From Orrella dioscoreae (lineage in GTDB: Bacteria; Pseudomonadota; Gammaproteobacteria; Burkholderiales; Burkholderiaceae_B): a DNA stretch of 64,000 bases. Below, in pieces: positions 8,023-15,985 of this stretch. The first letter of the stretch is position 1, and each line of letters begins with the position of its first letter. Position numbers and translations under genes: made by a program. Under the pieces are notes generated by a model. It was not told the origin of the DNA, ran no database searches, and worked only from the letters and a program-made list of their open reading frames with translations. Location: NCBI RefSeq assembly GCF_900089455.2, contig NZ_LT907988.1, forward strand, positions 3,286,001-3,350,000, given 5' to 3'.

Positions 8023-8541
8023 ATGGGCATGCCTTCCAAGCTCAAAAACCTCAACCTCTACAACAACGGCAGCAGTTACCTGGGCGTGGTGTCGTCGTTC
8101 ACGCCGCCATCGCTCGCACGCAAGACGGAAGCGTGGCGTGGCGGCGGCATGATCGGGGCGGCCAAAGTCGACTTCGGCATGGACGACGACGCCATGCAAG
8201 CGCAGTGGAAGATTGGCGGTTACGTGCGCCAGGTCCTCGCGCAGTTCGGTGCGCGAACCCTGGACGCGACTCAGCTCCGCTTCGCGCAGGCCTACCAGAA
8301 CGACGCGACCAACAGCGTTGACAACGTGGAAATCGTGCTGCGTGGCCGCCATTCCGAAATCGACCGCGGCGAAGCCAAGGCCGGCGAAGACACCGAGTGG
8401 AACATCACGACCGAGTGCGTTTACTACAAGGAGACGTTCAACGGCATCACGGTCCTGGAAATCGACATCATGAACGCGGTCTACAAGGTGGACGGCAACG
8501 ACATCAACGAAGGCATCCGCATGGCCCTGGGCCTGCTGTAA
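8023..8541 (+). CDS. FII: Major tail tube protein (gpFII-like)
   Basis: Inner tail tube subunit, 172 residues, the same length class as P2 FII. The N-terminus MGMPSKLKNLNLYNNGSSYL is almost diagnostic for the family. Further conserved segments are GGGMIGAAKVDFGMDDDAM, ITTECVYYKETFNGI and the C-terminal EIDIMNAVYKVDGNDIN. It lies 64 nt downstream of the sheath gene, its usual partner. Confidence 0.95.
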   Translation: MGMPSKLKNLNLYNNGSSYLGVVSSFTPPSLARKTEAWRGGGMIGAAKVDFGMDDDAMQAQWKIGGYVRQVLAQFGARTLDATQLRFAQAYQNDATNSVDNVEIVLRGRHSEIDRGEAKAGEDTEWNITTECVYYKETFNGITVLEIDIMNAVYKVDGNDINEGIRMALGLL

Positions 8542-8566
8542 CCCCTTTCCCCTTTCAGGAGCAACC

Positions 8567-8926
8567 ATGCCCCCCAAGACCGATACCGCCGACACCGCAG
8601 CCACCACCAGCACCGTGTCCGTTCTCAACGCCAGCACGCGCATGGTGGACCTGGATGTCCCCATCGTGCGCGGCGAACAGCGCTTCGAGCAGCTGGCCAT
8701 CCGCAAGCCCACCAGCGGCGCGCTGCGCGGCGTGAGCCTCATCGCGCTGGTGAACCTCGATGTCGCCGCCCTGCAGGCCATCATCCCGCGCGTGTGCGAG
8801 CCCATCCTGACGCCCCAGGAAGTCGCCAACCTGGATCCCGCCGACCTGCTGGCCGTGGGAGCGACGCTGGGCAGTTTTTTCGTCCAGAAGAAGGGACTGA
8901 ACGACCTGGGATTCCTGGGCGCGTAG
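8567..8926 (+). CDS. E: Tail assembly chaperone E
   Basis: Tail tape-measure chaperone of the P2 E type, 119 residues. The segment PIVRGEQRFEQLAIRKPTSG and the C-terminal LTPQEVANLDPADLLAVGA fit the family. The Shine-Dalgarno CAGGAG precedes the ATG. A T TTT TTC slippery heptamer at 8875-8881, in the correct codon register, lies near the 3' end and would allow a -1 shift into E'. As in P2 and lambda, the unshifted and shifted products probably both coat the tape measure during tail assembly. Confidence 0.88.
   Translation: MPPKTDTADTAATTSTVSVLNASTRMVDLDVPIVRGEQRFEQLAIRKPTSGALRGVSLIALVNLDVAALQAIIPRVCEPILTPQEVANLDPADLLAVGATLGSFFVQKKGLNDLGFLGA
8875..8881 (+). other. Programmed -1 ribosomal frameshift site (T TTT TTC)
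   Basis: In the E frame the codons are AGT TTT TTC, so bases 8875-8881 read T TTT TTC, an exact X XXY YYZ heptamer. Slippage by -1 joins codon TTT to the frame that continues CGT CCA GAA through E' to the stop at 9046-9048. P2 uses a T TTT TTG site at the equivalent place. Confidence 0.85.
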
Positions 8927-9048
8927 AAGACGCGATGGCGGACATCGCAATGGTCTTTCACTGGCCGCCCGCCACGATGGACGCCATGCACATCGATGAA
9001 CTGGCCGAATGGCGCGAGAGGGCGCGCGTTCGGCACCAACCGGAGTAA
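8875..9048 (+). CDS. E' extension, expressed as E-E' fusion by -1 frameshift
   Basis: After the slip site the -1 frame runs to 9048 and ends with a 37-residue segment beginning MADIAMVFHWPPATMDAM and continuing HIDELAEWRERARVRHQPE. This is the typical short P2 GpE-type tail motif (FHWPP, then a helix with ELxxWRERA). An internal ATG at 8935 exists, so separate translation is possible, but the exact slippery heptamer makes the fusion more likely. The fusion would be about 160 residues. The tape measure gene follows after 6 nt. Confidence 0.82.
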   Translation, partial: FFRPEEGTERPGIPGRVEDAMADIAMVFHWPPATMDAMHIDELAEWRERARVRHQPE

Positions 9049-9054
9049 CCGCAC

Positions 9055-11661
9055 ATGGACAAAGCCCTACAGCTCCGCGTCCTCGCAGCACTGCGCGACA
9101 AGCTGTCAGGGCCTTTGACCAAAATCGGCCGCAGCGGCACGGCGTCCGCCAAGGACATCAACGCGCTGCGCAACAACCTGAAGGCGCTGGAAGCCACGCA
9201 GCGCCAGGCGCAGGGCTTCCCCACCCTCGCCCGCAACCTGGCCGAGAGTCGCAGCAACCTGACCGCCACGCAGGCCCGCGTCGCCCAGCTCGCCCGCGAG
9301 CTGAAGGCCACCGAGAACCCCACCCGCAAGCTACGCCAGGAATACGACACGGCGGTGCGCGCGGCGGGTCGCCTGAAGACCTCCACCCAGCAGCCGGCCG
9401 TCGAGCTGCAGCGCGTGCGCAACTCGCTGACGGCCGCCGGCGTGTCCACCAGCAACCTGGGACGCCATGAACGCCAGCTGCGCGACCGCATCACCCAGAC
9501 GAATGCCGCGCTGACCAAGCAGACGGAACGCCTGCGCGCGGCCGCAGCGGCGCAGCAGCGCCTCGCCACCGCCAAGGACAAATACGAACGCACGCGCAGC
9601 GCAGCCGGCGCGATGGCCGGCGGCGGCGCGGGCGCGCTGGCCATGGGCGGCGCAGGCATCTACCTGGGCGCGCGATTCATGGCGCCAGGCCTGGACTTCG
9701 ACGCCAGCATGAGCCGCGTGCAGGCGCTGGCCCGGCTCGACAAGGACAGCCCGCAGCAGCAGGCGCTGCGCACCCAGGCGCGCGAGCTGGGCGCATCGAC
9801 GCAGTACACCGCCGGCGAGGCCGCAGACGCGCAGGGCTTCTTCGCCATGGCGGGCTTCAGCCCGGACGCCATCCTGGCCAGCATGCCCGGCCTGCTGTCG
9901 CTGGCCAAGGCCGGCGGCACCGAGCTGGCCCGCACCGCCGACATCTCGTCCAACATCCTGACCGGCTTCGGCCTGCAGGCGGACCAGATGGGCCGCATTT
10001 CCGATGTGATGGTGGCGGTATTCACGCGCTCCAACACGACCATGGACGGCCTGGGCGACACGATGAAATACGTCGCGCCCGTGGCCGCCGGGCTCGGCCA
10101 GGACCTGGAAACCGTGTCCGCGATGGCGGGCAAGCTGGGCGACGCCGGCATTCAGGGCAGCATGGGCGGCACCGCGCTGCGCGCCGTCATCAGCCGTCTG
10201 GCCGCGCCGCCCAAGATGGCCGCCGACGCCCTGCGTAAGCTGGGCATCCGCACCAAGGATGCGAAAGGCCAACTCCGGGATCTACCCGCGATCCTGGAAG
10301 AGCTGGACAAGAAGACCGCCAAGATGGGCAATGCCAAGCGCGCGGGCTTCTTCAAGGCCATCGCGGGCGAAGAAGCCTTCTCCGCGCTGCAGGTGCTGGT
10401 CGGCCAGGCCGGCAGCGGCGAGCTGCAGAAGCTCATCGGCACTCTGCGCCAGGCCCAGGGCGAGGCCGGCAAGACGGCCGGCGTCATGGCCGACAACCTC
10501 AAGGGCGACTTGGACGAAATGAAGTCGGCTTGGGAAGACCTGGGCATCGGCATCCAGGAAGGCGAGGACGGCGCGCTGCGCGGCCTGGTGCGCGACATTA
10601 CCGGCGTCATCAACAGCATCGCCAAGTGGACCCGCGAGAATCCCGCGCTCACCAGCGCCATCGTGCGCGTCGCGGCGGCCGTCGCCGTCGTGATGGCAGC
10701 CATGGGCGGCCTCACCCTGGCGCTGGCCACCCTCATCGGCCCGTTTGCCGTGGTGCGCTATGGCATGACGTTGTTCGGCGCGCGCATGCCGCTGGTCGCC
10801 AAGGCCTTCGGCTTGCTCACCGCGCCCATTCGCTTCCTGGGCACGCTCATCAAGTGGGTCGGTCGCCTCTTCCTCATGAACCCTATCGGCCTGGCCGTGA
10901 CGGCTATCGGCCTGGCCGCGTTTGCGATCTACACGTATTGGGAGCCCATCACGGAATTTTTCACGGGCCTGTGGGATCGGGTGAAAGAGGCCTTCTCCGG
11001 CGGCATCACGAACATCGGCGCGCTGCTGGAAGAGTGGCATCCGCTCGCGCTGGTCTACAAGGCGATCACGGCGGGCCTGGCCGCGCTCGGCATCGAGATG
11101 CCGGCGAAGTTTTCCGAGTTCGGCGGCATGCTGGTGCAAGGCCTGATCGGCGGCATCACCAGCATGGGTACGGCGATCCAGGAGACGATATCCACGCTCG
11201 GCAGCAACGTGGTGGGCTGGTTTAAGGAAAAGCTCGGCATCCGCTCGCCCAGCCGCGTCATGATGGAGATGGGCGGGTATGTCTCCGAGGGCACCGCCCT
11301 GGGCATCAAGAACCAGCAGCCAGCAGCCATCAAAGCGGCCCAGGCGCTCGCCACGTCGGTGGCCCTGGGGGCTACCCCGCTGGCGGTCGCTGACGGCCCC
11401 ATGGGCGCGCTGCCGGCGATGTCCGGCGTGGATACAACGCTGTACAGCGCCGCGCCTGAATCGCGCTTCGACATGCGCCCGCCGATGGCCGCGCCGACAT
11501 CGAGCCCCACCATCACGGTGCAGGGCGACAACATCACCATCAACATCAACGTCACGCAGGGCGACCCGCAGGCTATCGCCCGTGCGGTGGCCGACGCGCT
11601 ACGCCAGCGCGATGCAGAGAAGTCGGCGCGCGTGCGCTCTTCCCTGCGTGACTACGACTAG
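9055..11661 (+). CDS. T: Tail tape measure protein T
   Basis: Sets tail length and is ejected during DNA injection; 868 residues. Residues about 20-195 are a long charged helical region. About 240-480 is the phage tail tape-measure core, beginning near ARELGASTQYTAGEAADAQG and including GSMGGTALRAVISRL. Hydrophobic segments lie at about 535-570 and 605-630. A C-terminal motif FKEKLGIRSPSRVMMEMGG is seen in many tape-measure proteins. The chaperone pair E/E' is directly upstream, as expected. Confidence 0.94.
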   Translation: MDKALQLRVLAALRDKLSGPLTKIGRSGTASAKDINALRNNLKALEATQRQAQGFPTLARNLAESRSNLTATQARVAQLARELKATENPTRKLRQEYDTAVRAAGRLKTSTQQPAVELQRVRNSLTAAGVSTSNLGRHERQLRDRITQTNAALTKQTERLRAAAAAQQRLATAKDKYERTRSAAGAMAGGGAGALAMGGAGIYLGARFMAPGLDFDASMSRVQALARLDKDSPQQQALRTQARELGASTQYTAGEAADAQGFFAMAGFSPDAILASMPGLLSLAKAGGTELARTADISSNILTGFGLQADQMGRISDVMVAVFTRSNTTMDGLGDTMKYVAPVAAGLGQDLETVSAMAGKLGDAGIQGSMGGTALRAVISRLAAPPKMAADALRKLGIRTKDAKGQLRDLPAILEELDKKTAKMGNAKRAGFFKAIAGEEAFSALQVLVGQAGSGELQKLIGTLRQAQGEAGKTAGVMADNLKGDLDEMKSAWEDLGIGIQEGEDGALRGLVRDITGVINSIAKWTRENPALTSAIVRVAAAVAVVMAAMGGLTLALATLIGPFAVVRYGMTLFGARMPLVAKAFGLLTAPIRFLGTLIKWVGRLFLMNPIGLAVTAIGLAAFAIYTYWEPITEFFTGLWDRVKEAFSGGITNIGALLEEWHPLALVYKAITAGLAALGIEMPAKFSEFGGMLVQGLIGGITSMGTAIQETISTLGSNVVGWFKEKLGIRSPSRVMMEMGGYVSEGTALGIKNQQPAAIKAAQALATSVALGATPLAVADGPMGALPAMSGVDTTLYSAAPESRFDMRPPMAAPTSSPTITVQGDNITININVTQGDPQAIARAVADALRQRDAEKSARVRSSLRDYD

Positions 11662-11672
11662 GAGAAACCGAC

Positions 11673-12140
11673 ATGGCCGCAGACAAGATGATGGGCCTGG
11701 GCAATTTCGTGTTCGGCCTGACGACGGCTTCCTACAGCGAGCTGAAGCGCCGCACCGACTGGCGGCACGCCAGCAACAGCCGCATGGGCGCGCGCCCCGC
11801 GCGTCAATACGTCGGCCCCGGCGAGGACACCATCACCCTGTCCGGCGTGCTGTTGCCGCAGATCGCGGGCAAGGCGGACGCCATGGAGATGCTGCGCCGC
11901 ATGGGCAACACCGGCTTGGGCTATGCCCTGGTGGACGGCGCGGGCAACGTGTACGGCGCGTACATCATCGAATCGATGGACGAAGGGCAATCGCAGTTCC
12001 TGGCCAACGGCACGCCGCAGCGGTACGAATTCACGCTCACGCTGCAGTGCGTGGACGATCAAGCCGACCGCACCGAGATGGCCGAGCTGGACGTACCCGG
12101 CACGCAGCCCGAGGCCGCGGACGATTGGGCGGTGGCATGA
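11673..12140 (+). CDS. U: Phage tail protein U
   Basis: P2 gpU-like tail protein, 155 residues, needed for tail completion. The N-terminal MMGLGNFVFGLTTASYSELK and the stretch PRRAARQYVGPGEDTITLSG-like region (the actual residues are RPARQYVGPGEDTITLSGV) are family hallmarks. It starts 11 nt after the tape measure stop with an AGGAGA Shine-Dalgarno site. The end overlaps gene D by 4 nt. Confidence 0.93.
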   Translation: MAADKMMGLGNFVFGLTTASYSELKRRTDWRHASNSRMGARPARQYVGPGEDTITLSGVLLPQIAGKADAMEMLRRMGNTGLGYALVDGAGNVYGAYIIESMDEGQSQFLANGTPQRYEFTLTLQCVDDQADRTEMAELDVPGTQPEAADDWAVA

Positions 12141-13231
12141 CCGAAGCCCACCGCATCCCCGCCTATCGCGTCACGCTCGACGGGCGCGATATCACAGGCA
12201 ACATCAAGCCGCGCCTCATATCGCTGTCCATCACCGAGGCACGCGGTGAAGAGGCCGACCAGCTCGACATAGACATCGATGACCACGATGGCGCCATGGA
12301 GCTGCCCGCGCGCGGCGTCGTGCTGCGCGTGGCCCTGGGCTGGAAGGGACAGGCGCTGGTCGACAAAGGCACTTTCACGGTGGACGAGGTGCAGTACCAA
12401 TACTCGCCCGGGCGCATCACGCTGCGCGCTCGCAGCGCCGACCTGACGAGCCCGCTGCGCACGCGCAATGAGCGCAGCTTTCACGGCAAGGCCATCGGCC
12501 ACATCGTGGCCACGGTGGCGAAAGACCACGGCCTGCAGCCCGTCGTCGGCCGCGCCTTCGCCAACGAAAAAATCGCGCACATCGACCAGACCAACGAAAG
12601 CGACGTGGCGTTTCTGAACCGCATCGGCAAGCGCTACGACGCGGTGGCCACCGTGAAGGATGGCCGGCTGCTGTTCCTGCCCGTGGCGCGCGGCGAGACA
12701 GCCAGCGGCCAGGACACGCCCCTGACGGTCATCGCGCTGCACGCCAATGCTGGCGACAACGCGCGCTTCCAGATGGCCGACCGGAACTCCTACACCGGCG
12801 TGTCGGCGCAATGGCAGGGCAAGGGCGAGACGAAGCGCCGCACCGTGGTGCTGGGTGCCAAGGGCAGAGCGAAGCGCCTGAAAAGCCTGTACGGCAGCGA
12901 GAAGGACGCCATGGACGCCGCGCGTGCCGAGTGGGAACGCATCCAGCGCGGCGCGGCCACCTTCGACATGGAACTGGTGTTCGGCAGGCCCGATCTGTCA
13001 CCGCAAGGACGCCTGCAGGTGCCCGACCTGAAGAAGCCGCTCGACGGCTATGTGTGGCTCATCAAGCGCCTGGTGCATAAGCTCGGCGACAACGGCCTGA
13101 CGACCAGCATTGAAGGCGAGACTGCCGACGCGGGCGAAGACGCCGAGCCACGCGAGCCGGAAGACACAGATGCTGCAGATGATGAAGAAGGCGATGCTGA
13201 CGACGATGGCGACGCTGACGGAATCGAATAA
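12137..13231 (+). CDS. D: Late control / tail hub protein D
   Basis: Tail hub of P2-like phages (late control gene D product), 364 residues from the ATG at 12137, which overlaps the U stop. The N-terminal YRVTLDGRDITGNIKPRLIS and LDIDIDDHDGAMELP are typical, as is the later IDQTNESDVAFLNRIGKRYD. The last 30 residues are an extreme acidic tail rich in Asp and Glu, which is unusual and probably disordered. It is the last gene of the tail operon; the sequence immediately downstream is markedly more AT-rich. Confidence 0.92.
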   Translation: MTEAHRIPAYRVTLDGRDITGNIKPRLISLSITEARGEEADQLDIDIDDHDGAMELPARGVVLRVALGWKGQALVDKGTFTVDEVQYQYSPGRITLRARSADLTSPLRTRNERSFHGKAIGHIVATVAKDHGLQPVVGRAFANEKIAHIDQTNESDVAFLNRIGKRYDAVATVKDGRLLFLPVARGETASGQDTPLTVIALHANAGDNARFQMADRNSYTGVSAQWQGKGETKRRTVVLGAKGRAKRLKSLYGSEKDAMDAARAEWERIQRGAATFDMELVFGRPDLSPQGRLQVPDLKKPLDGYVWLIKRLVHKLGDNGLTTSIEGETADAGEDAEPREPEDTDAADDEEGDADDDGDADGIE

Positions 13232-13346
13232 CAATACGTCTTTTTTAGATACCTCCGGTTACGTGAAAGGGAAATTTTTTTCCCACCGCCGGATGAACAG
13301 AACGTTGCCCACAGCGCGGTAGAGCGCGACGGGCTCAGGCTCTTCT

Positions 13347-13805
13347 TCATGCGGCTGCATGTCCTCGTTTTTTTTCCAGTCCAAAGCCATCGATAAAGCT
13401 GCGGACCATCATGTCAAGACGCTTCTTTTCCTTCGCCGGCAGCGCGTCGTACAACTGGCGAGAGACTGAGAACGGCCATTCTTCGCGCTGAGAAGAAACA
13501 GGCGCTGACACCGGCATGCGCCCAACCTCAGACCTGTGAACAGCGATGTTGTCTATGCGAGCCTGCAGCGCTTCGCTGAAGTCCGACACCCGACAACCGA
13601 GCCGACTGGCGAACGCTATAGCGACCTCCACACCCATCGGAGCCTTGCCGTTGAAGTAGTTGCCCACTGCGCTCTGATTCGCATAGCCCAGGTCCTCCGC
13701 AAGCTTTTCCTGCGTAAGGTCGAGTTCGCTCTTACGCGCGTTGAATATCGCTTTCAGGCGGGCGGCGTCTTGCAATTGCTCTTGGGTGAGTGGCTTGGCA
13801 GGCAT
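13347..13805 (-). CDS. Phage repressor, XRE-type HTH (CI-like)
   Basis: Likely lysogeny repressor, 152 residues. An XRE-type helix-turn-helix lies at about 27-58 (LDLTQEKLAEDLGYANQSAV, then GNYFNGKAP). The C-terminal part (residues about 105-145) is helical and lacks the S24 peptidase Ser-Lys dyad of LexA-type repressors, so autocleavage after RecA activation is not expected; induction would need another signal. It is divergent from a Cro-like gene with 86 bp between them that carry repeated operators. Its role as the immunity repressor is inferred from arrangement. Confidence 0.85.
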   Translation of the reverse strand: MPAKPLTQEQLQDAARLKAIFNARKSELDLTQEKLAEDLGYANQSAVGNYFNGKAPMGVEVAIAFASRLGCRVSDFSEALQARIDNIAVHRSEVGRMPVSAPVSSQREEWPFSVSRQLYDALPAKEKKRLDMMVRSFIDGFGLEKKRGHAAA

Positions 13806-13815
13806 GGGCGTGACG

Positions 13816-13882
13816 GTATTACAACGTCTAATAAATTTGCAAATACACCGAATATTGACCGAATGTAATACACGGTCTAATA
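13816..13882. promoter_or_regulatory. Repressor/Cro operator region with two 18-bp repeats
   Basis: The spacer between the divergent repressor and Cro-like genes contains two near-identical 18-mers. GTATTACAACGTCTAATA lies at 13816-13833 and GTAATACACGGTCTAATA at 13865-13882 (15 of 18 identical), one next to each start codon. The region is AT-rich relative to its surroundings and must hold both promoters. A third short repeat, CCGAAT, occurs between them. Confidence 0.65.
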
Positions 13883-13891
13883 TTTCACCGT

Positions 13892-14110
13892 ATGAACCCT
13901 TTCAAACGCATCCGCATCCGCCTGGGCCTGACGCAAGCCGAAATCGCCAGTGAAGTCGGCAAGGGTCAGTCCAACATTTCCCACTACGAGACAGGCCGCC
14001 TGAACGTTCCGACCGACGTGGCGAAAGCCCTTGTTGCGCTGGGCAAAAAGAAGGGCAAGCGTGTGACCCTCGCCGACCTGTACGGCTCGTCACCAAGGGA
14101 AGACAAATGA
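13892..14110 (+). CDS. Cro-like XRE-family regulator
   Basis: A 72-residue single-domain DNA-binding protein. The helix-turn-helix covers about residues 12-36 (LGLTQAEIASEVGKGQSNIS), followed by HYETGRLNVP, the typical XRE recognition and turn. It starts the rightward early operon and is divergent from the repressor, the Cro position. The end overlaps the Ogr-like gene by 4 nt. Role inferred: repression of the repressor promoter to favour lytic growth. Confidence 0.85.
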   Translation: MNPFKRIRIRLGLTQAEIASEVGKGQSNISHYETGRLNVPTDVAKALVALGKKKGKRVTLADLYGSSPREDK

Positions 14111-14382
14111 GTTCCAAACTCGGCATCAGCTGCCCGCACTGCGACACCTGGGCCACCGTCCGCACCAGCGAGGCGGTATCGGCCACCATGCGCATCGCAT
14201 ATTTCCAGTGCAAGAACATTGCGTGTGGCCACACCTGGAAGGCGCATATCGAAGTGGTCGCCACTATTTCCCCCTCGGCCATCCCCCGGCCGGGTATCAA
14301 CCTGCCGTTGTCGCCGCTCAGTGAAACGCTGCGCATCGCGGTGGCGGCAATCTCCGACCCTCGACAAGCGAGCCTCCTATGA
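14107..14382 (+). CDS. ogr: Ogr/Delta-type zinc-finger late-gene activator
   Basis: Probable activator of phage late promoters, 91 residues. Four cysteines, Cys9, Cys12, Cys35 and Cys40, are spaced C-x2-C-x22-C-x4-C, exactly the spacing of P2 Ogr and P4 Delta. The segment CGHTWKAHIEV after the last Cys also resembles the family. Known members bind TGT-N12-ACA dyads and contact the RNA polymerase alpha subunit. In P2, ogr follows gene D; here it is the second gene of the early operon, overlapping the cro-like gene by 4 nt. Confidence 0.85.
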   Translation: MSSKLGISCPHCDTWATVRTSEAVSATMRIAYFQCKNIACGHTWKAHIEVVATISPSAIPRPGINLPLSPLSETLRIAVAAISDPRQASLL

Positions 14383-14753
14383 ACTGCCCCGTTCCCGGCT
14401 TTGCCGCGCCCGACTTCTCGCGCGACTTCATTTCGGATCAAGCAATGGCGTTCGTACGCCATGACATCAGCGTGTCCCGCAAGCCCACTACGACGCGTGG
14501 CATGCAGCTGCTGACCGAGCGCTGCACCGCCCACCTGCAGGCGCTCTGCAACTGCTCGCCCAACACTGCAGAAACGCATTCCGCCCAGGCCGTGGCGGAA
14601 GCGTTGCATGCCAGTCCTGTGACCATCGACACCGACCGCAGCACCACGTTTGCCCTGTTCCTGCAGGTGCGCGGGCATCCCAAGTCCGTGGTCATTACGA
14701 CGGAAGAGCTGATGCGCTTCCTGATGAACCGCGCCCAGCTCGCCAGCAGCTAA
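14379..14753 (+). CDS. Hypothetical phage early protein
   Basis: A 124-residue protein that I do not recognise. It starts by 4-nt overlap with the Ogr-like gene, so it is translationally coupled. The sequence has several cysteines (MNCPVPGF, ERCTAHLQALCNCSPNT) and a C-terminal part with a helical EELMRFLMNRAQL. No membrane segment or signal peptide is visible. Its place in the early operon suggests a regulatory or host-interaction role, but nothing in the sequence proves it. Confidence 0.65.
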   Translation: MNCPVPGFAAPDFSRDFISDQAMAFVRHDISVSRKPTTTRGMQLLTERCTAHLQALCNCSPNTAETHSAQAVAEALHASPVTIDTDRSTTFALFLQVRGHPKSVVITTEELMRFLMNRAQLASS

Positions 14754-14838
14754 CACCCCTCTTTTCTTCCCCCGTTTCAAGGTTTCGATGCCTTGCCATT
14801 CCGGCGAGGTAGGGACCGCTTTTGCCTAAGGAATCCTT

Positions 14839-15081
14839 ATGAGCCCCGCAATAGCCGTAATGGCCCGGCTTGAAGCCCACATGAGCGATACGCAACTGAT
14901 TGCGCTGAGCAAACTGTTGGACTACTTGCTGGTTCAGCACTTCGAGCAGGGCAGCGAACTGTTCGTGATCGCTGCTGATGGTGAACACGACCTTGCCCAC
15001 GATATGCGAGAGGCGGTGTGCCTGGCGCACGTCGCCACCCGCCGCGCCATGCGCGAACGTGACATGCCGGAGGCTGCGTGA
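14839..15081 (+). CDS. Hypothetical phage early protein
   Basis: An 80-residue acidic protein without a recognised domain. It is predicted to be mostly helical (MARLEAHMSDTQLIALSKLL, then a C-terminal REAVCLAHVATRRAMRERD). A good Shine-Dalgarno (AAGGAAT) lies just before the ATG. The stop overlaps the next ATG by 1 nt (TGATG). It is separated from the previous gene by 85 bp containing no clear terminator. Confidence 0.6.
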   Translation: MSPAIAVMARLEAHMSDTQLIALSKLLDYLLVQHFEQGSELFVIAADGEHDLAHDMREAVCLAHVATRRAMRERDMPEAA

Positions 15082-15371
15082 TGAGCACACTCAGCAAATG
15101 CGCTGCTATGAAGCTGGTCGAGGACCTGCAGAAGGCTGTGGTCAGCTCGCACGCACTGGCCAGCATGGATGAAGAAGCCCGCCATATCTCCCGCTATGCC
15201 TACTTGGCTGGCGGGGTTCAGGCGCTGCTGCGCAATTTCCTGCTTGAGAACGGTTGCGGCAACGCCGCCTCAGCCTTGGAACGCGCCATGAACTACATGC
15301 CGTCCGATCAAGAGATCGACGCCCGCGTCCAAGATATTCAGGCGAGACGTGCAGCCAGGGGGACAGCATGA
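15081..15371 (+). CDS. Hypothetical phage early protein
   Basis: A 96-residue protein from the ATG at 15081; a GTG one codon earlier (15078) is possible, but the GGAGG at about 15069 fits either start. Helical throughout, with MKLVEDLQKAVVSSHALASM and a C-terminal DQEIDARVQDIQARRAARG. No family is recognised. It overlaps the DUF4406 gene by 4 nt, so it belongs to the same early transcript. Confidence 0.6.
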   Translation: MSTLSKCAAMKLVEDLQKAVVSSHALASMDEEARHISRYAYLAGGVQALLRNFLLENGCGNAASALERAMNYMPSDQEIDARVQDIQARRAARGTA

Positions 15372-15703
15372 GGGTCTATCTCGCCGGCCCCATGTCAGGC
15401 CTTCCCCACCTGAACCACCCCGCTTTCCACGCTGCCGCCGCGCATCTGCGGGCCAACGGGCTTGATGTCGTCAACCCTGCCGAGATCGTTAAAGACATTG
15501 ACGCCGACTGGTTGTCCTGCATGCGCCAAGACATACCGGCGTTGGTGAACTGCGAGGCGCTGGTGCTTCTGCCCGGGTGGCAGGACTCGCGGGGCGCGAA
15601 GATCGAGCGCGCCATCGCTGTGGGGCTGGGCTTTCCCGTCTGGCTGTACGAGCTGGAAAGCACGATCGCCAACGCCACCGCGACGTTGCGGCGGTTCCAG
15701 TAA
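15368..15703 (+). CDS. DUF4406 protein, nucleoside 2-deoxyribosyltransferase-like
   Basis: A 111-residue protein beginning MRVYLAGPMSGLPHLN, the signature of the DUF4406 / nucleoside 2-deoxyribosyltransferase-like fold. Further family parts are ADWLSCMRQDIPALVNCEAL and the phosphate-site-like LPGWQDSRGAKIERAIAVGL, which includes the conserved SxGAxxE helix start. Such proteins are common in phages, where they are thought to act on nucleotides or nucleotide-derived signals. The actual substrate is unknown. The ATG at 15368 overlaps the upstream gene. Confidence 0.82.
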   Translation: MRVYLAGPMSGLPHLNHPAFHAAAAHLRANGLDVVNPAEIVKDIDADWLSCMRQDIPALVNCEALVLLPGWQDSRGAKIERAIAVGLGFPVWLYELESTIANATATLRRFQ

Positions 15704-15717
15704 CGCGAGGCCCGGCG

Positions 15718-15984
15718 ATGAAAGCCCATCCATCCTCGACCAGCCTGGCCGAGCTGTCCAAGGCGCACGCCGCCGCCAATCTGCGCGGCACCCTGGACGA
15801 TGCGCTGCAATCGCCGCTCCTTGCGCGCTGCCTGGCCATCACGGCCGAGGCCCTGGCCACCATGCCCATACACACCTCTCATCGCTCGCAGTCGCGCACA
15901 TCTACTGCGTCCGTACGAGCCGTATCGACAACATCCCCGCGCCACGACGTGAAGCGAACCAGCGCGGGCGACAAGGACGATTGA
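15718..15984 (+). CDS. Hypothetical phage protein
   Basis: An 88-residue protein of unknown function from the ATG at 15718; the open frame continues upstream into the DUF4406 gene, but that part is a shadow. The first 50 residues are Ala/Leu-rich and helical (SLAELSKAHAAANLRGTLDD). The rest is Ser/Thr/Arg-rich and probably disordered (HTSHRSQSRTSTASV). A GCGAGG sequence lies about 10 nt before the ATG. Confidence that it is translated is moderate. Confidence 0.5.
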   Translation: MKAHPSSTSLAELSKAHAAANLRGTLDDALQSPLLARCLAITAEALATMPIHTSHRSQSRTSTASVRAVSTTSPRHDVKRTSAGDKDD

Positions 15985-15985
15985 A

